From Bacteroidota bacterium (lineage in GTDB: Bacteria; Bacteroidota; Bacteroidia; UKL13-3), in NCBI GenBank assembly GCA_040388375.1, contig JAZKBU010000004.1, positions 124,001 through 188,000 of the forward strand: a stretch of DNA of 64,000 bases, in the 5' to 3' direction. Shown here in pieces: positions 9,592-17,461 of this stretch (its first letter is position 1; each line of letters begins with the position of its first letter). Position numbers and translations under genes: made by a program. The notes under the pieces were generated by a model. That model ran no database searches. It was not told the DNA's origin and worked only from the letters and a program-made list of their open reading frames with translations.

Positions 9592-9901
9592 TAGTGCTAA
9601 ATATATTTTGCTTTTATTAATTTTTACGTTTTAGGTGTAAATGGCAAACATAAGGGAAAATGGTATATGGCGCAATAGTTATTCTAACATCATTTAATAT
9701 AGGTTTTACCATGATTTATTTACCCGCATTTGGTTGCAAAAAGCTATTGTTAACTTTTTCTGTTTCATGAATTTAATTGTGTATCAAAATTTTACGAAAT
9801 GGCTTTGTCAAGTGCTATAAAACCAATTTCGTGGTTTTGTCGCCTAAGCGACAAACGCATATGCTGTTATTTTATTCCTTTGTGCCATCAAATTATTTAT
9901 T
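9592..9901. other. Divergent intergenic region with a perfect 8-bp palindromic pair
   Basis: 310 bases between divergent genes, so it should hold promoters for both. No further gene is visible. The clearest element is an inverted repeat, TTTGTCGC-CTAA-GCGACAAA, at 9836-9855, about 46 bases before the YHS-gene start. A TTTG at 9879-9882 in a weak -7 context lies 20 bases upstream of that start. Confidence 0.6.
9836..9855. promoter_or_regulatory. Perfect inverted repeat upstream of the YHS operon (candidate operator)
   Basis: Eight-base arms TTTGTCGC and GCGACAAA around a CTAA loop. There is no T tract after it and it lies in front of a gene rather than after one, so a protein-binding site or a 5' hairpin is more likely than a terminator. 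Similar GCGACAA words occur in the palindrome cluster at 17.2 kb, so it may instead be one member of a dispersed repeat family. Confidence 0.45.
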
Positions 9902-10369
9902 ATGAAAAAGTTAATCCTGTTTTTTAGTACTTTTTTATTGCTTATCAGTACTCAAGCGCAAACCGATTTCAATACGCGTAAAAAGCATTTCAATATTGAT
10001 AAAAACAGCTTAGCCGTTCAGGGTTACGATGTAATTTCCTACTTTGAAGGGAAACCACAAAAGGGTATTGCCCAGTTCCTGGTTTTTCATAAAGGGGTAC
10101 AATATTACTTTACCAGTGCCGCTCACAAAGAGCAATTTTTAAAAACACCTGACAAATACGAACCTGCTTATGGCGGATGGTGTGCTTATGCCATGGGAGC
10201 CAATGGCGAAAAAGTAGAAATTGATCCTACATCGTACAAAATAGTGAATGGAAAGTTGTACTTATTTTACTATAGCTTTATCAATAAAACATTAAACAAA
10301 TGGAATGCTGATGAGGCAAACTTGAAAAATAAAGCAGACCAAAGTTGGAATAACCTAATTAAACAATAA
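9902..10369 (+). CDS. Exported YHS-domain protein
   Basis: 155 residues with a Sec signal peptide ('MKKLILFFSTFLLLISTQAQ', cleavage after residue ~20). The YHS-like domain covers about residues 36-85 ('VQGYDVISYF...YYFTSAAHKEQFLKTPDKYEPAYGGWCAYA'). YHS domains often bind or sense metals, but here the classical Cys residues of metal-binding YHS proteins are absent apart from one Cys in 'GGWCAYA'. Probably periplasmic. It leads a tightly spaced run of secreted and small membrane proteins (Omp28-like, DoxX, YceI). Its function is unknown. Confidence 0.82.
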   Translation: MKKLILFFSTFLLLISTQAQTDFNTRKKHFNIDKNSLAVQGYDVISYFEGKPQKGIAQFLVFHKGVQYYFTSAAHKEQFLKTPDKYEPAYGGWCAYAMGANGEKVEIDPTSYKIVNGKLYLFYYSFINKTLNKWNADEANLKNKADQSWNNLIKQ

Positions 10370-10377
10370 CCAAAACC

Positions 10378-11361
10378 ATGAAAAAGATTTTATTGATTAT
10401 AACCACTGCTTTAAGTATGGCTTTGCAGGGCCAAAACAAGGCAACCTTAGTGGAACATTTTACAAATACCTTATGTTCTGTTTGTTCATCGCGTAATCCG
10501 GGTTTATACCAAAACTTACGTGCACAACAAGATGTATTGCATATAGCTTATCATCCAAGTGCTCCTTACACAGGCTGCATTTTAAACCAACACAACAAAG
10601 TGGAGAACGATGCTAAAACTAATTACTATGGTGTTTATGGGTCTACTCCACGTATAGTTATTAATGGAATAGTACAATCTGCCTCTACCAATTATGCTAA
10701 TGCAAGTATTTTTAATCCATTTAAAAACATAGCTGCTGATGTAAGTATTTTGGTAAAACAAACTGTAGAAGGCGATTTGATTAAAAGTACGGTATCGGTA
10801 AAGCGTTTAACCAGTGCTGTGTTAAATAACTTAAAACTACATGTAATGTATGTGGAGGATACCTTGTTTTACAATGCACCCAATGGAGAAAACCAACATT
10901 ACGATGTGTTTAGAAAAGCCGCTAGTAATATACAGGGAGTAGATATAACATTACCAAACAATATAGATGATTCACTGGTGGTATTGACACAAACAACTGT
11001 AAATAGTGTCTGGAATAAAAACCGTATGTATACATTGGCCTTTGTTCAAAATGCAAATGATAAAACTATTTTAAATGCAGCCAAATCAAATGCGCTAAAG
11101 TCTAACAGCACAGGCATTAATGGCCTGCAAGATATTGGTGTGCAATTGTTTCCAAACCCCGCCAGTGAGGCGTTATTTATTAACTTAAACGATATTGGAT
11201 TAAACAAAATTAGGATTACCAATAGGCTGGGTAGTGAGGTGCTGAATACAACTATTAATAACTCAGAGAAAATGGATTTAACCACGTTCAGCAAAGGTGT
11301 TTATTTTATAAGCATAGAAAATGCATTAGGTAAAACTACCCAAAAATTACTTATTAAATAA
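10378..11361 (+). CDS. Omp28-related protein with thioredoxin-like CxxC and T9SS type A sorting domain
   Basis: 327 residues. Signal peptide to about residue 20, then an Omp28-like domain with 'EHFTNTLCSVCSSRNPG' (CxxC near residue 35), which resembles a thioredoxin active site, and 'YGVYGSTPRIVING' with the cis-Pro-like loop near residue 90. The C-terminal ~80 residues are a T9SS type A sorting domain ('VQLFPNPASEALFINL ... GVYFISI'). The protein should be exported and surface-attached. It lies 8 bases after the YHS gene. A thiol-redox or adhesin role is possible but not shown. Confidence 0.82.
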   Translation: MKKILLIITTALSMALQGQNKATLVEHFTNTLCSVCSSRNPGLYQNLRAQQDVLHIAYHPSAPYTGCILNQHNKVENDAKTNYYGVYGSTPRIVINGIVQSASTNYANASIFNPFKNIAADVSILVKQTVEGDLIKSTVSVKRLTSAVLNNLKLHVMYVEDTLFYNAPNGENQHYDVFRKAASNIQGVDITLPNNIDDSLVVLTQTTVNSVWNKNRMYTLAFVQNANDKTILNAAKSNALKSNSTGINGLQDIGVQLFPNPASEALFINLNDIGLNKIRITNRLGSEVLNTTINNSEKMDLTTFSKGVYFISIENALGKTTQKLLIK

Positions 11362-11373
11362 TCCCTTTTGAAA

Positions 11374-11820
11374 ATGGAGTTGATACCTTATAAAGAAAAT
11401 TTTAGAGAAGAGTTAATTGCTGTTTGGGAAAAATCTGTCAGCGCAACACATCATTTTGTTACTCCTGAAGAAGTTGCCCGACTAAAAGAGTTGGTAAAGC
11501 AGATTGATTTTAATTCATTCTCCGTTTATTGTCTGGTTGCTGAAAGTAAAGTGCTAGGCTTTTTAGGGGTGGAAGACCAAGTAATAGAAAGCTTGTTTTT
11601 AGATCCGGATTATATTGGACAAAAGTTAGGAACCAAGCTGATGAACTTTGCCATAAATGAGTTGAAAGCCGATAAGGTGAATGTGAATGAGCAGAACTTA
11701 GATGCTATTAAATTTTATTCCAAATTTGGATTTGTTACCTATGAAAGAACGGAGAAAGACGACTATGGTAATGATTATCCAATACTAAAAATGAAAATAC
11801 TTAAACCCCAACAAATATGA
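11374..11820 (+). CDS. GNAT-family N-acetyltransferase
   Basis: 148 residues from ATG 11374; a TTG two codons upstream is possible but less likely. The C-terminal half has the acetyl-CoA binding A motif ('LFLDPDYIGQKLGTKLMNFAI', about residues 71-91) and the B-motif 'NLDAIKFYSKFGFVTYERTEKDDYG', as in YjaB/ElaA-like enzymes. Cytoplasmic; the substrate is unknown. It overlaps the DoxX-like gene by 4 bases (ATGA), so the two are translationally coupled. Confidence 0.85.
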   Translation: MELIPYKENFREELIAVWEKSVSATHHFVTPEEVARLKELVKQIDFNSFSVYCLVAESKVLGFLGVEDQVIESLFLDPDYIGQKLGTKLMNFAINELKADKVNVNEQNLDAIKFYSKFGFVTYERTEKDDYGNDYPILKMKILKPQQI

Positions 11821-12230
11821 AAAAAACAATTGCCTTTATAGCCAGAATTGGTGCTGCTGTTATATTACTGCAAACACTCTTTTTTAAATTTACCGCAGCT
11901 CCTGAGTCTGTTTATATTTTTAGCACTTTAGGTATTGAGCCTTATGGGCGAATAGGTAGTGGAATAGCCGAATTAATAGCGGCCATACTACTCATTTGGC
12001 CAAGCAAATCATTAATCGGAGCACTTCTTTCGGCCGGAGTTATGGTTGGCGCTATTGCTTCACATGTATTGTTTTTAGGGTTGGAAATTATGAACGATGG
12101 CGGCTTACTGTTTACACTTGCCCTAGTTGTTTTTTTACTCAATTTAATTGTTATAGCCACCAACTTAAAACAACTTTTAAGTATAGATTTAACCAAGCCA
12201 AGCACCATTATTAAACAATTAAGTATATAG
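11817..12230 (+). CDS. DoxX-family-like membrane protein
   Basis: 137 residues with four predicted membrane helices; 'LQTLFFKFTAAPESVYIF' and 'IGSGIAELIAAILLIWP' are typical of the DoxX/DoxD-like group of small inner-membrane proteins. Family members are linked to redox or thiol stress, but the biochemical role is not settled. Start codon overlaps the stop of the acetyltransferase (ATGA). Confidence 0.75.
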   Translation: MKKTIAFIARIGAAVILLQTLFFKFTAAPESVYIFSTLGIEPYGRIGSGIAELIAAILLIWPSKSLIGALLSAGVMVGAIASHVLFLGLEIMNDGGLLFTLALVVFLLNLIVIATNLKQLLSIDLTKPSTIIKQLSI

Positions 12231-12235
12231 TTATC

Positions 12236-12985
12236 ATGAAAAAAATAATATTTATATGCTCCCTACTGATACTTGGGGCCACTTTAAGTAAAGGACAAGA
12301 TACTAAACCCGGTTATTTTAAAAATGGTTTGAACAATTATGAACTGGGCTTATCAAGCAATGGAGAGGCTAATATTATAGATTTAGGTTGGAATCATTTG
12401 CACCCAGTTACCAAAAACAAAAAGTTTAAAATTGGTTATGGTATTCGCTTTACCGGCAACTTTGGTAAAGGCGCTTTTATAACCGCACCTGCTAAACTCA
12501 CCAGCGGAACGGAAAGCCCCCTTGTTATTTTTGCCGATGATAAATTGGAGAATTTTGACACCATTAGTTTAAGTAGCTTTAATGTAAATAGTATTAATGC
12601 CAGCATTCATTTAAATTATGCTTTTAACAGCAAATGGGAAATAGAATTTAATATTGATGCCATAGGATTTAGTTTTGGAAACAGTGTTACGGCTGATTAC
12701 AATAGCAGTAAAAGAAATGCCACCAATCCTATGGCCGGTAATAAACAAAGCGCTAAACCCAGTTCGTTTAATTTGCTTTTGGTGAGTGATAACGACCTAG
12801 GTAGTTTAAACTCGGAAATAAAAATTAAGTACTACTTTCGTAATCAATGGGCACTGAATGCGGGCGGTACTTTTATTTTTGCCGAATACACTACCACCAA
12901 TAAATTGTTTAAGGACAATGACCGATTTAGACAAAAAGCTTTTATACCCATGATTGGCATTAGTTACAGTCCTTTTAGAAAATAA
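12236..12985 (+). CDS. Predicted outer-membrane beta-barrel protein, function unknown
   Basis: 249 residues. Signal peptide 'MKKIIFICSLLILGATLSKGQ', then alternating amphipathic strands ('KFKIGYGIRFTGNF', 'INASIHLNYAFNSKWEIEFNID', 'EIKIKYYFRNQWALNAGGTFIF') and a C-terminus 'PMIGISYSPFRK', the pattern of small outer-membrane barrels. No family that I can name. It lies 5 bases after the DoxX-like gene and 3 bases before the YceI gene, hence the same operon. Confidence 0.72.
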   Translation: MKKIIFICSLLILGATLSKGQDTKPGYFKNGLNNYELGLSSNGEANIIDLGWNHLHPVTKNKKFKIGYGIRFTGNFGKGAFITAPAKLTSGTESPLVIFADDKLENFDTISLSSFNVNSINASIHLNYAFNSKWEIEFNIDAIGFSFGNSVTADYNSSKRNATNPMAGNKQSAKPSSFNLLLVSDNDLGSLNSEIKIKYYFRNQWALNAGGTFIFAEYTTTNKLFKDNDRFRQKAFIPMIGISYSPFRK

Positions 12986-12988
12986 ACC

Positions 12989-13522
12989 ATGAAAAATAAA
13001 CTAGCCTTATTCTTAATAAGTGTGTTGCTATTGGTAAAAGTAAATATAGCCCAGGCACCTTTAAAAGTATTATCAAGCAGTATTATATTTAAAATAAAAA
13101 ATGCCGGGCTAACTGTTACGGGTAGCTTTAGCGGATTTACCGGTGAAATAAACTTTAACTCTGAGTTATATAAACAAGCAAAAATTACTGCCAGTGTTGA
13201 TGTAAATACTATTCATACGGGTATAACAGCCAGAGATAGGCACTTGCAAAAAGAGGAATATTTTAATGCGGAAAAGTTTCCTGTCATCACCATGGTTTCT
13301 CGTTTTTTTGGTAAGGAGGGAAACAAATTTACCGGGTATTTTAAACTAACCGTTAAAGGTGTTACAAAAGATATTGTTATTCCCTTTACATTTGATAATA
13401 ATATAATGAAGGGTGAATTTACCTTAAACCGTAAGGACTTTAATGTGGGGGGCAATAGTATTATTATGGGTGATGAGGTAAGCATTTCTATTCAAATAAA
13501 CACCGGCACAAAAACCAACTAA
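12989..13522 (+). CDS. YceI-family lipid-binding protein
   Basis: 177 residues. Signal peptide ending near residue 22 ('NIAQA'), then the YceI barrel: 'SSIIFKIKNAGLTVTGSFSGFTGEINF', 'ASVDVNTIHTGITARDRHLQKEEYFNAEKFP' and 'FKLTVKGVTKDIVIPF' are the conserved segments. YceI proteins are periplasmic lipocalin-like proteins that bind isoprenoid lipids such as quinones; the actual ligand here is unknown. Last gene of the YHS-Omp28-GNAT-DoxX-barrel-YceI run. Confidence 0.9.
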   Translation: MKNKLALFLISVLLLVKVNIAQAPLKVLSSSIIFKIKNAGLTVTGSFSGFTGEINFNSELYKQAKITASVDVNTIHTGITARDRHLQKEEYFNAEKFPVITMVSRFFGKEGNKFTGYFKLTVKGVTKDIVIPFTFDNNIMKGEFTLNRKDFNVGGNSIIMGDEVSISIQINTGTKTN

Positions 13523-13561
13523 GCCCCGATTACGTAATTAAAAAATAACTGACCAGTACCT

Positions 13562-14074
13562 ATGCCTATTATACAATTAAAACAAAGTTGCCAAACCATA
13601 TTAAGCCAGGTAGCTGACTTAGTCAATCAAATGCAGGAGGATGATTACGCTAAAAACCTTGATTTACTAAGCGGAAATACGGTAGCTAAACATGTACGCC
13701 ATGTATTGGAATTGTATGTTCAACTACTAAGTGGTATAGCACAACAGGAAGTAAATTACGATAAACGGGAACGCAACCTTTTGTTGGAGCATAATAAAAC
13801 ATATACCCTTGGTTTTATAAATGATTTACAAGCACAAATTGATGGCTTGAGCGATACCGATAATTTATTGCATTTAAACAGTTTGATAAACAACGAGGAA
13901 GTATTGGTAAAAAGTAGCTTAGCCAGAGAATTGGTTTACAATATTGAGCATGCTATACACCACATGGCTATTATGAACATAGCCTGCAAACATTACTTTG
14001 ATTATATACAGCTCGATAAAAATTTTGGGGTGGCTTATGCTACTATACAATTTCAACAAACATGTGTACAGTAA
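13562..14074 (+). CDS. DinB-like four-helix protein
   Basis: 170 residues, mostly helical. Two histidine patches, 'KHVRHVLELY' near residue 44 and 'NIEHAIHHMAIM' near residue 126, fit the metal-binding triad of the DinB/YfiT superfamily. These are often thiol-dependent (bacillithiol or mycothiol) transferases, but the activity of this one is unknown. It overlaps the NRDE gene by 13 bases. Confidence 0.75.
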   Translation: MPIIQLKQSCQTILSQVADLVNQMQEDDYAKNLDLLSGNTVAKHVRHVLELYVQLLSGIAQQEVNYDKRERNLLLEHNKTYTLGFINDLQAQIDGLSDTDNLLHLNSLINNEEVLVKSSLARELVYNIEHAIHHMAIMNIACKHYFDYIQLDKNFGVAYATIQFQQTCVQ

Positions 14075-14799
14075 CTTTTTTACCCTTTAAAAATGGTAGC
14101 GGCTATATGCTTACCTCCAGCAGAGATGAAAAGGTAAGCAGGCCCAACGCCATTGCTCCGCAGAAGTATAGCTTGTATGGGCAAACCGTTTTTTTTCCTA
14201 AAGATAAACAGGCCGGAGGTACATGGGTGGCTACATCGCCTAATAATTTTACGCTTTGCTTGTTAAACGGTGCTTTTGTTAAACATGAATCAAAACCACC
14301 ATACCGTTTAAGCAGAGGTATTATGTTGCTCGATTTTTTTAAGTTTAACAATGTGCGGGATTTTATAAACTTCTACGATTTTAACGGTATTGAAAACTTT
14401 ACTCTACTCATTATTGATTCGAACAAAACATTGCTTTTACATGAGTTAAGATGGGATGGCACTACCATGCATTATGCTTTAAAGGATAGCAGCCAAACAC
14501 ATATTTGGAGCTCTGCTACTTTGTATACGGACGATGCTATTAAAAACAGGCAGGTTTGGTTTGATGAGTTTATACATAGTCATGCTGATGACTGGAGCAA
14601 AGAAGCTATTATTCAATTTCATAAAAGTGCGGGCGATGGTAGTTTGGAAAACAGTATTTTAATGAACAGGGACAACCGCGTAAAAACGGTAAGCATAACC
14701 TGTATTGAGCATACCAACCAAAACTATACTATGCAATATGTAGATACGGAAAACATGGAAACAGCGTCATTGCGTATATTTAAACACGAGATGCATTGA
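14062..14799 (+). CDS. NRDE (TANGO2-like) family protein
   Basis: 245 residues starting 'MCTVTF', with 'GYMLTSSRDEKVSRP' near residue 13: the Asn/Ser-Arg-Asp-Glu signature. Cys2 at the start is the conserved N-terminal nucleophile-like residue of the family (Ntn-hydrolase relatives). The eukaryotic homologue TANGO2 has been linked to haem and lipid handling; the bacterial function is not established. No signal peptide. Overlaps the DinB-like gene, and its stop is 2 bases from the next ATG. Confidence 0.85.
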   Translation: MCTVTFLPFKNGSGYMLTSSRDEKVSRPNAIAPQKYSLYGQTVFFPKDKQAGGTWVATSPNNFTLCLLNGAFVKHESKPPYRLSRGIMLLDFFKFNNVRDFINFYDFNGIENFTLLIIDSNKTLLLHELRWDGTTMHYALKDSSQTHIWSSATLYTDDAIKNRQVWFDEFIHSHADDWSKEAIIQFHKSAGDGSLENSILMNRDNRVKTVSITCIEHTNQNYTMQYVDTENMETASLRIFKHEMH

Positions 14800-14801
14800 G
14801 C

Positions 14802-15824
14802 ATGAACAAACTTAAATTTTGGATTATAAAACACACCCGTTTTGAGTTTTGGCCCTATTGGTTTGCTTATATTCCTGTTTATTTTTATTATATTTATTTG
14901 GGTGTTCGCTTACGTCATTTAGGTTTTTTTACAGCAGCCAATCCGGGTATTTATTTAGGCGGATTTGTAGGCGAATCGAAAAAGAATATCCTGCAAAAAA
15001 TAAACAACCAATATTTACCTGCTACTATTTACTGCAAGCATGAATATGACTTAGCTAAAATTACACAACTCATACAGGAAAAAGGCATTGGTTTTCCTTT
15101 CATAGCCAAGCCCGATGTGGGCGAAAGAGGTAGTAATGTAGAAAAAATAAACAATACGGAAGAGCTGCAACATTACATCAATACCATTACGGAAGATTTT
15201 ATTATACAAGCGTTTATTGACTACGATTTGGAAATGGGTATTATGTATTACCATTATCCTGACGGAACTCAATCGGGTATTACCAGCATCGTGTTAAAGG
15301 AATACCTAAGTATAACGGGTAATGGTAAACTAACCATTGAAGCGCTTATTAAAAACCATTTGCGGGCACAAGGCCGGTTGGATTATTTACTGGCTAAATT
15401 TAAACCTGTTTTGCAAAATGTATTGCCTCTTAACGAAAAGCTTTTGCTGGAACCTATAGGCAATCATATACGGGGCACTAAATTCATTGATGGCAACCAT
15501 TTAATCAATGCGCAACTGGTAAAGGTATTTGATGAAATAGCCCAACCTATTGATGGTTTTTATATTGGCAGGTTCGATTTAAAAGTAGCATCCTTAGCCG
15601 ATTTATATGCCGGAAAAAACATAAAAATAATGGAGTTGAACGGGGTAAGCTCGGAACCTGCGCACATATACGACCCCGGTACATTTATACTACAGGCATA
15701 TAAAGCCCTGTTTAATCATTACCATTTAATTTATACCATTGCCAAACAAAACCACCAGCGCGGACATGCCTATGTTCCTTTCTGGTTAATATGGAAACAA
15801 ACAAGAATGCACCTGCGTAAATGA
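14802..15824 (+). CDS. ATP-grasp domain protein (D-Ala-D-Ala ligase-like)
   Basis: 340 residues from ATG 14802; a TTG at 14796 that overlaps the preceding stop is an alternative. The first ~45 residues include a hydrophobic 'PYWFAYIPVYFYYIYLGV' segment. The ATP-grasp core follows: 'FPFIAKPDVGERGSNVEKI' (about residue 100) for nucleotide binding, and 'IKIMELNGVSSEPAHIYDP' near residue 275 carrying the Mg-binding Glu/Asn pair. Such enzymes ligate carboxylates to amines or thiols; the substrate is unknown and there is no peptidoglycan context. It overlaps lysE by 4 bases. Confidence 0.78.
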   Translation: MNKLKFWIIKHTRFEFWPYWFAYIPVYFYYIYLGVRLRHLGFFTAANPGIYLGGFVGESKKNILQKINNQYLPATIYCKHEYDLAKITQLIQEKGIGFPFIAKPDVGERGSNVEKINNTEELQHYINTITEDFIIQAFIDYDLEMGIMYYHYPDGTQSGITSIVLKEYLSITGNGKLTIEALIKNHLRAQGRLDYLLAKFKPVLQNVLPLNEKLLLEPIGNHIRGTKFIDGNHLINAQLVKVFDEIAQPIDGFYIGRFDLKVASLADLYAGKNIKIMELNGVSSEPAHIYDPGTFILQAYKALFNHYHLIYTIAKQNHQRGHAYVPFWLIWKQTRMHLRK

Positions 15825-16441
15825 TTTTAGTTTATACCTTTCTCTTATCATTTGTAGTAAGCCTGGTGGGCAGTATACAACCGGGGCCGGTAAACCTGGC
15901 CATATTTGCTGCGTGCCTGCAAAAGCAATATAAAAATGCTGTTTATACCGCTATTGGCGGCTCTACACCCGAGTTTGTTTTTTGCTTAATAGCTTTAAAA
16001 GCGGCCAACTATATAGCGGGTTGGAAAAACCTGTTTACTATTTTTCAAATAACACTGGCTGTTTTATTATTGGTGGCTGCTGCTTTCCTGTGGTTTAATA
16101 AAACCCATACTACCGCCAAAGTAACCAAGCAACATGGCTTTATGCTGGGTGCTACACTGGCTGTTTTAAATCCGCAGCTTATTATATTCTGGACCTCTGT
16201 AATTACCTATATTCAGGTAAACAATATATTGCAAACCAATCTTTTTGAAAACCCCATGCATTTACTCCTGTTTAGCTTAGGGGCTGTTTTTGGTGCTTTT
16301 ACTTTACACCTCATACTTATTGTTATCAGCAAACTATATATAAAAATACCCGTCCAGTCATTCTTTAAGTATGCTGATAAAACCATTGCGGTTATATTCA
16401 TCATTTTGGCTACATTTCAAACCATAAAACTGTTTATATAA
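15821..16441 (+). CDS. LysE-family amino-acid exporter
   Basis: 206 residues, about six membrane helices. The N-terminal 'VVSLVGSIQPGPVNLAIFAACLQ' has the LysE/RhtB signature with the conserved PGP near residue 24. An inner-membrane efflux carrier for amino acids or derivatives; substrate not known. Overlaps the upstream ATP-grasp gene (ATGA) and is 1 base from the Crp/Fnr gene. An ATP-grasp ligase followed by an exporter suggests a make-and-export pair, which is inference. Confidence 0.85.
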   Translation: MILVYTFLLSFVVSLVGSIQPGPVNLAIFAACLQKQYKNAVYTAIGGSTPEFVFCLIALKAANYIAGWKNLFTIFQITLAVLLLVAAAFLWFNKTHTTAKVTKQHGFMLGATLAVLNPQLIIFWTSVITYIQVNNILQTNLFENPMHLLLFSLGAVFGAFTLHLILIVISKLYIKIPVQSFFKYADKTIAVIFIILATFQTIKLFI

Positions 16442-16442
16442 T

Positions 16443-17135
16443 ATGGCCGAAGTTGATTTAAAATACTGGTATTTGCGCGACCACAAACTGTTTTGGAAGT
16501 TAAGCAACAGCGACCTGAAAGACCTGTGCCTGATAGTGGGTTTTAAAAAAGCTTACAAAGCGGAAATGATTTATTTTGCCGATGAGCAGGTGCCTCGTAT
16601 TTTCCTGCTTAAACGCGGTATGATAAAAATATGTGAGACGGATGAGCAGGGTAATGAAATTATAAAGGACATTATAAAAAAAGGCGATCTGTTTGGCCAG
16701 ATGAGTTTAGATAACGACCAGGAAAGCGGCAACCATGAGTACGCACAAGCTTTAACCGATGTGAGCATTTGCTCATTTAAAATGGACGATTTTGAACGCG
16801 TATTGGAGCGCAACCCGAGCATAGCCATAGGCTATACCAAATTTATGGGCTTAAAGCTAAAGCGTATTGAAAACCGATTTAACAATGTAGTTTTTAAAGA
16901 TGTACGCTCGCGCCTGGTACAGTTTTTTAAAGACTGGGCCGAAAGCGATGGAGAAGCCAAAGACAATAGCATATTGCTTAAAAATTACCTGACCCAGCAC
17001 GATTTAGCCAAACTGGTTTGCAGCACCCGCCAAACGGTTACTACCCTGCTTAACGAAATGGAAAAAGAGCAGTTAATTACCTATGGCCGCAAGGAAATTG
17101 TAATTAATAACTGGGAAACTTTTAAGTTGAAGTAG
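16443..17135 (+). CDS. Crp/Fnr-family transcription regulator
   Basis: 230 residues. N-terminal cyclic-nucleotide-binding-type beta barrel (about residues 15-125; 'GDLFGQMSLDNDQES' is the phosphate-cassette region), a dimerisation helix, and a C-terminal winged helix with 'LTQHDLAKLVCSTRQTVTTLL' near residue 180. There is no N-terminal Cys cluster, so it is not an Fe-S FNR. The effector is unknown. It closes the tightly coupled DinB-NRDE-ATP-grasp-LysE run and may regulate it. It is visibly richer in G+C than the accessory genes that follow. Confidence 0.9.
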   Translation: MAEVDLKYWYLRDHKLFWKLSNSDLKDLCLIVGFKKAYKAEMIYFADEQVPRIFLLKRGMIKICETDEQGNEIIKDIIKKGDLFGQMSLDNDQESGNHEYAQALTDVSICSFKMDDFERVLERNPSIAIGYTKFMGLKLKRIENRFNNVVFKDVRSRLVQFFKDWAESDGEAKDNSILLKNYLTQHDLAKLVCSTRQTVTTLLNEMEKEQLITYGRKEIVINNWETFKLK

Positions 17136-17183
17136 GTTTTTTGCAGCTTACAACGGCAGCAGCCTATAAATTTTTGTTTATGT

Positions 17184-17335
17184 GTTGTCGCCAAGTGGCG
17201 GCAAGGAATTCCCGGAGTTTTTTTTCTTCCCGCCAACGGGAGCGACAAAAAAAATTAATTTTTTCTGTTGCCGCCAATGGGTGCAAGGAATAAAATAGTT
17301 TTTTTTACCTGCTTCCATTGGGGGCGGGTTTTCAT
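17184..17335. repeat. Cluster of diverged GC-rich palindromic repeats
   Basis: Element 1, TTGTCGCCAAGTGGCGGCAA (17186-17205), is a 9-bp-arm hairpin with one G-U pair. Element 3 (about 17267-17289) repeats it imperfectly, including the trailing GCAAGGAAT. Element 2 (17229-17248) has CCCG-CCAA-CGGG followed by GCGACAA. A fourth relic (about 17308-17330) reads like the reverse complement. No terminal repeats or transposase, so these look like REP/MITE-like relics. Confidence 0.55.
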
Positions 17336-17393
17336 AGGAATTTTATTTTTAGCAAAAGCCTACTGCCTCCTATTCTTAAAAATAAATTCATAC

Positions 17394-17421
17394 TATATTT
17401 GAACTAGTGCGAAATACTAGT
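17394..17421 (+). promoter_or_regulatory. Promoter -7 element and ACTAGT operator pair of the SIR2 gene
   Basis: TATATTTG at 17394-17401 fits the Bacteroidota TAnnTTTG -7 consensus, putting transcription start near 17408. ACTAGT occurs at 17403-17408 and again at 17416-17421 (13 bp centre to centre); each is a palindrome and they overlap the expected start point, as an operator would. No TTTG -33 is seen at the right spacing. Confidence 0.5.
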
Positions 17422-17461
17422 AATAATTAAAAGCTGCACTAATCAAAGAACAAAAACACCT

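Larger units (their letters stand above)
17136..17461. other. Intergenic region with degenerate palindromic repeats and the SIR2 promoter
   Basis: 326 bases with no gene. The left half (17184-17335) holds several related GC-rich palindromic elements in AT-rich DNA. The right half holds a TAnnTTTG element at 17394 and an ACTAGT pair, both directly upstream of the SIR2 gene. Confidence 0.7.

Noticed and set aside
16443-17135. Fe-S oxygen sensor (true FNR)
   Set aside because: The N-terminal cysteine cluster needed for a 4Fe-4S centre is absent.
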